Assembly (NCBI GenBank): GCA_934096785.1
Contig: CAKONA010000065.1
Span: 1 to 6,050 of the forward strand
DNA: 6,050 nucleotides
Reading direction: 5' to 3'
Source: an uncultured Bacilli bacterium
GTDB taxonomy: Bacteria > Bacillota_I > Bacilli_A > RF39 > UBA660
The notes beneath the pieces were generated by a model. It saw only the letters and a program-made list of their open reading frames with translations. It did not search any database and was not told where the DNA came from. A program made the position numbers and the translations under genes. This document shows, piece after piece, positions 5,156 to 6,050 of this stretch. The stretch's first letter is position 1. Each line of letters starts with the position of its first letter.

Positions 5156-6050
5156 TTAGTCCTCCTTTACTTTGATACCTAACTCTTCTAGTTGTTTTGC
5201 TTCTAGTGTACTTGGGCTTCCCATCATTAGGTCTTGTCCACTTGTACTTGTTGGGAATGCTTGTACTTCTCTTAAGTTTGTTTCATCTTTTATAATCATT
5301 AGGATTCTATCTATTCCAAGTGCCATTCCTCCGTGTGGTGGACATCCGTATTTGAATGCTGTAAATAGGCTACTGAAGCGTTTTTCTACTTCTTCACGTG
5401 TGTATCCTACTACTTCGAATCCTTTTACTAGTGAATCTAGATTACTATTTCTAATAGCTCCACTTGCCATTTCGTTTCCATTACATACGAAGTCATATTG
5501 GTATGCTAGTGTGCTTTCAATGTTGTCTTTAGTGTATTCAATGTCACTATTGTGTGGTAAACTGAATGGATTATGACAGAACTCATATTTTCTAGTTTTA
5601 TCGTCGTATTCGAACATTGGGAAGTCATTTATAATGCAAAGTTCTATTTTATTTTTATCTATTAAATCTAGTTTTCTTCCTAGTTCTATTCTGATAAGTC
5701 CTGCGAATTTTTGTGCAACTTTTAGTGCTTTGTTTGCTATAAAGAATACTACACTATTTTCTTTCATATCTAATGTTTTGATTATGTCTTCTCTTTCTTT
5801 ATCACTTAGGAATTTATCGATAGGTCCTTTAAATGTTCCTTCTTTTGTTAGTGTAAGGTATCCTATACCAGGCATACCAATACTGCTTGCATAGTCTACT
5901 ACTTCGTTAAACCATGAGTTTGATTTATCTCCGATACCATCAACTGCGATTGCTTTTATAACAGCTCCCTTGAATGGTCCGAATGTTGTATCTTTTAGAA
6001 TTTCACGTATATCTTTAAGAATAAGTGGGTTTCTTAAGTCTGGTGTATCT
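5156..6050 (-). CDS. aspS: Aspartyl-tRNA synthetase, C-terminal half (5' end beyond window)
   Basis: This class IIb synthetase attaches Asp to tRNA. The frame stays open to the right edge, so it runs beyond the Met at 5875; 297 residues are visible. They start at DTPDLRNP, which in E. coli AspRS follows DKPDLR at about residue 285, so roughly half of a protein of nearly 600 residues is present. The GAD insertion domain comes first, with FKGAVIKAI and GIGYLTL. Next come DFPMFEYD (visible residues 142-149), CHNPFSLPH (158-166), GNEMASGAIRN (191-201) and the motif 3 region GCPPHGGMALGIDR (235-248), whose final Arg binds ATP. It ends in AFPTSTSGQDLMMGSPS and ELGIKVKED. The SGAIRN form (rather than GGSIRIH) and DLMMGSPS recall the AspRS group seen in alphaproteobacteria and often nondiscriminating. 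With gatCAB directly downstream, an AspRS that also charges tRNA-Asn is likely; the deciding anticodon-binding domain is outside the window. Confidence 0.96.
   Translation of the reverse strand, partial: DTPDLRNPLILKDIREILKDTTFGPFKGAVIKAIAVDGIGDKSNSWFNEVVDYASSIGMPGIGYLTLTKEGTFKGPIDKFLSDKEREDIIKTLDMKENSVVFFIANKALKVAQKFAGLIRIELGRKLDLIDKNKIELCIINDFPMFEYDDKTRKYEFCHNPFSLPHNSDIEYTKDNIESTLAYQYDFVCNGNEMASGAIRNSNLDSLVKGFEVVGYTREEVEKRFSSLFTAFKYGCPPHGGMALGIDRILMIIKDETNLREVQAFPTSTSGQDLMMGSPSTLEAKQLEELGIKVKED

Noticed and set aside
5172..5576. Plus-strand open frame of 134 residues opposite aspS
   Set aside because: It overlaps the conserved catalytic core of AspRS in antisense and has no start signal.
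5156..5875. Starting aspS at the Met at 5873-5875
   Set aside because: The frame stays open upstream to the window edge and encodes conserved AspRS sequence (DTPDLRNP onward), so this Met is internal.

Overview
The window comes from an AT-rich, low-GC Gram-positive-type bacterium. Supporting signs are canonical AAAGGAGG ribosome binding sites, TGnTATAAT-type extended -10 promoters, AT-rich codon choice, and GatA/GatB sequences that look closest to Bacilli/Mollicutes-like lineages, possibly an uncultured gut member. That placement is inference from memory of the families. The genes visible use TAA or TAG as stops and TGG for Trp, so nothing suggests a reassigned code. Every gene I can support is on the minus strand, so the transcriptional order runs from high to low coordinates.

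Right part (1974 to the right edge): a tightly packed operon aspS (3' half only) - gatC - gatA - gatB. It encodes an aspartyl-tRNA synthetase and the three subunits of the tRNA-dependent amidotransferase GatCAB. The junctions are one base (aspS/gatC) or a one-base TAATG overlap (gatC/gatA and gatA/gatB), each with a Shine-Dalgarno site inside the end of the preceding gene. Linking aspS directly to gatCAB suggests that the synthetase mischarges tRNA-Asn with Asp and the amidotransferase converts it to Asn-tRNA-Asn, with Glu-tRNA-Gln as a possible second substrate. The operon ends in a 10-bp hairpin that contains the gatB stop codon.

Left part (38 to about 1925): two cell-envelope genes, each with its own recognisable promoter. 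The first encodes a membrane-anchored DUF3048 (YerB-like) protein of unknown function. The second encodes a small single-pass membrane protein with a long, acidic Pro/Val/Thr-rich tail. The pair ends at a clear Rho-independent terminator (42-68). No terminator is evident between the two genes, so the second is probably read both from its own promoter and by read-through.

I see no mobile element, CRISPR array, RNA gene or defence-type system. The region is mostly housekeeping; the least explained item is the acidic low-complexity membrane protein at 67-750. Bases 1-37 hold nothing I can assign.
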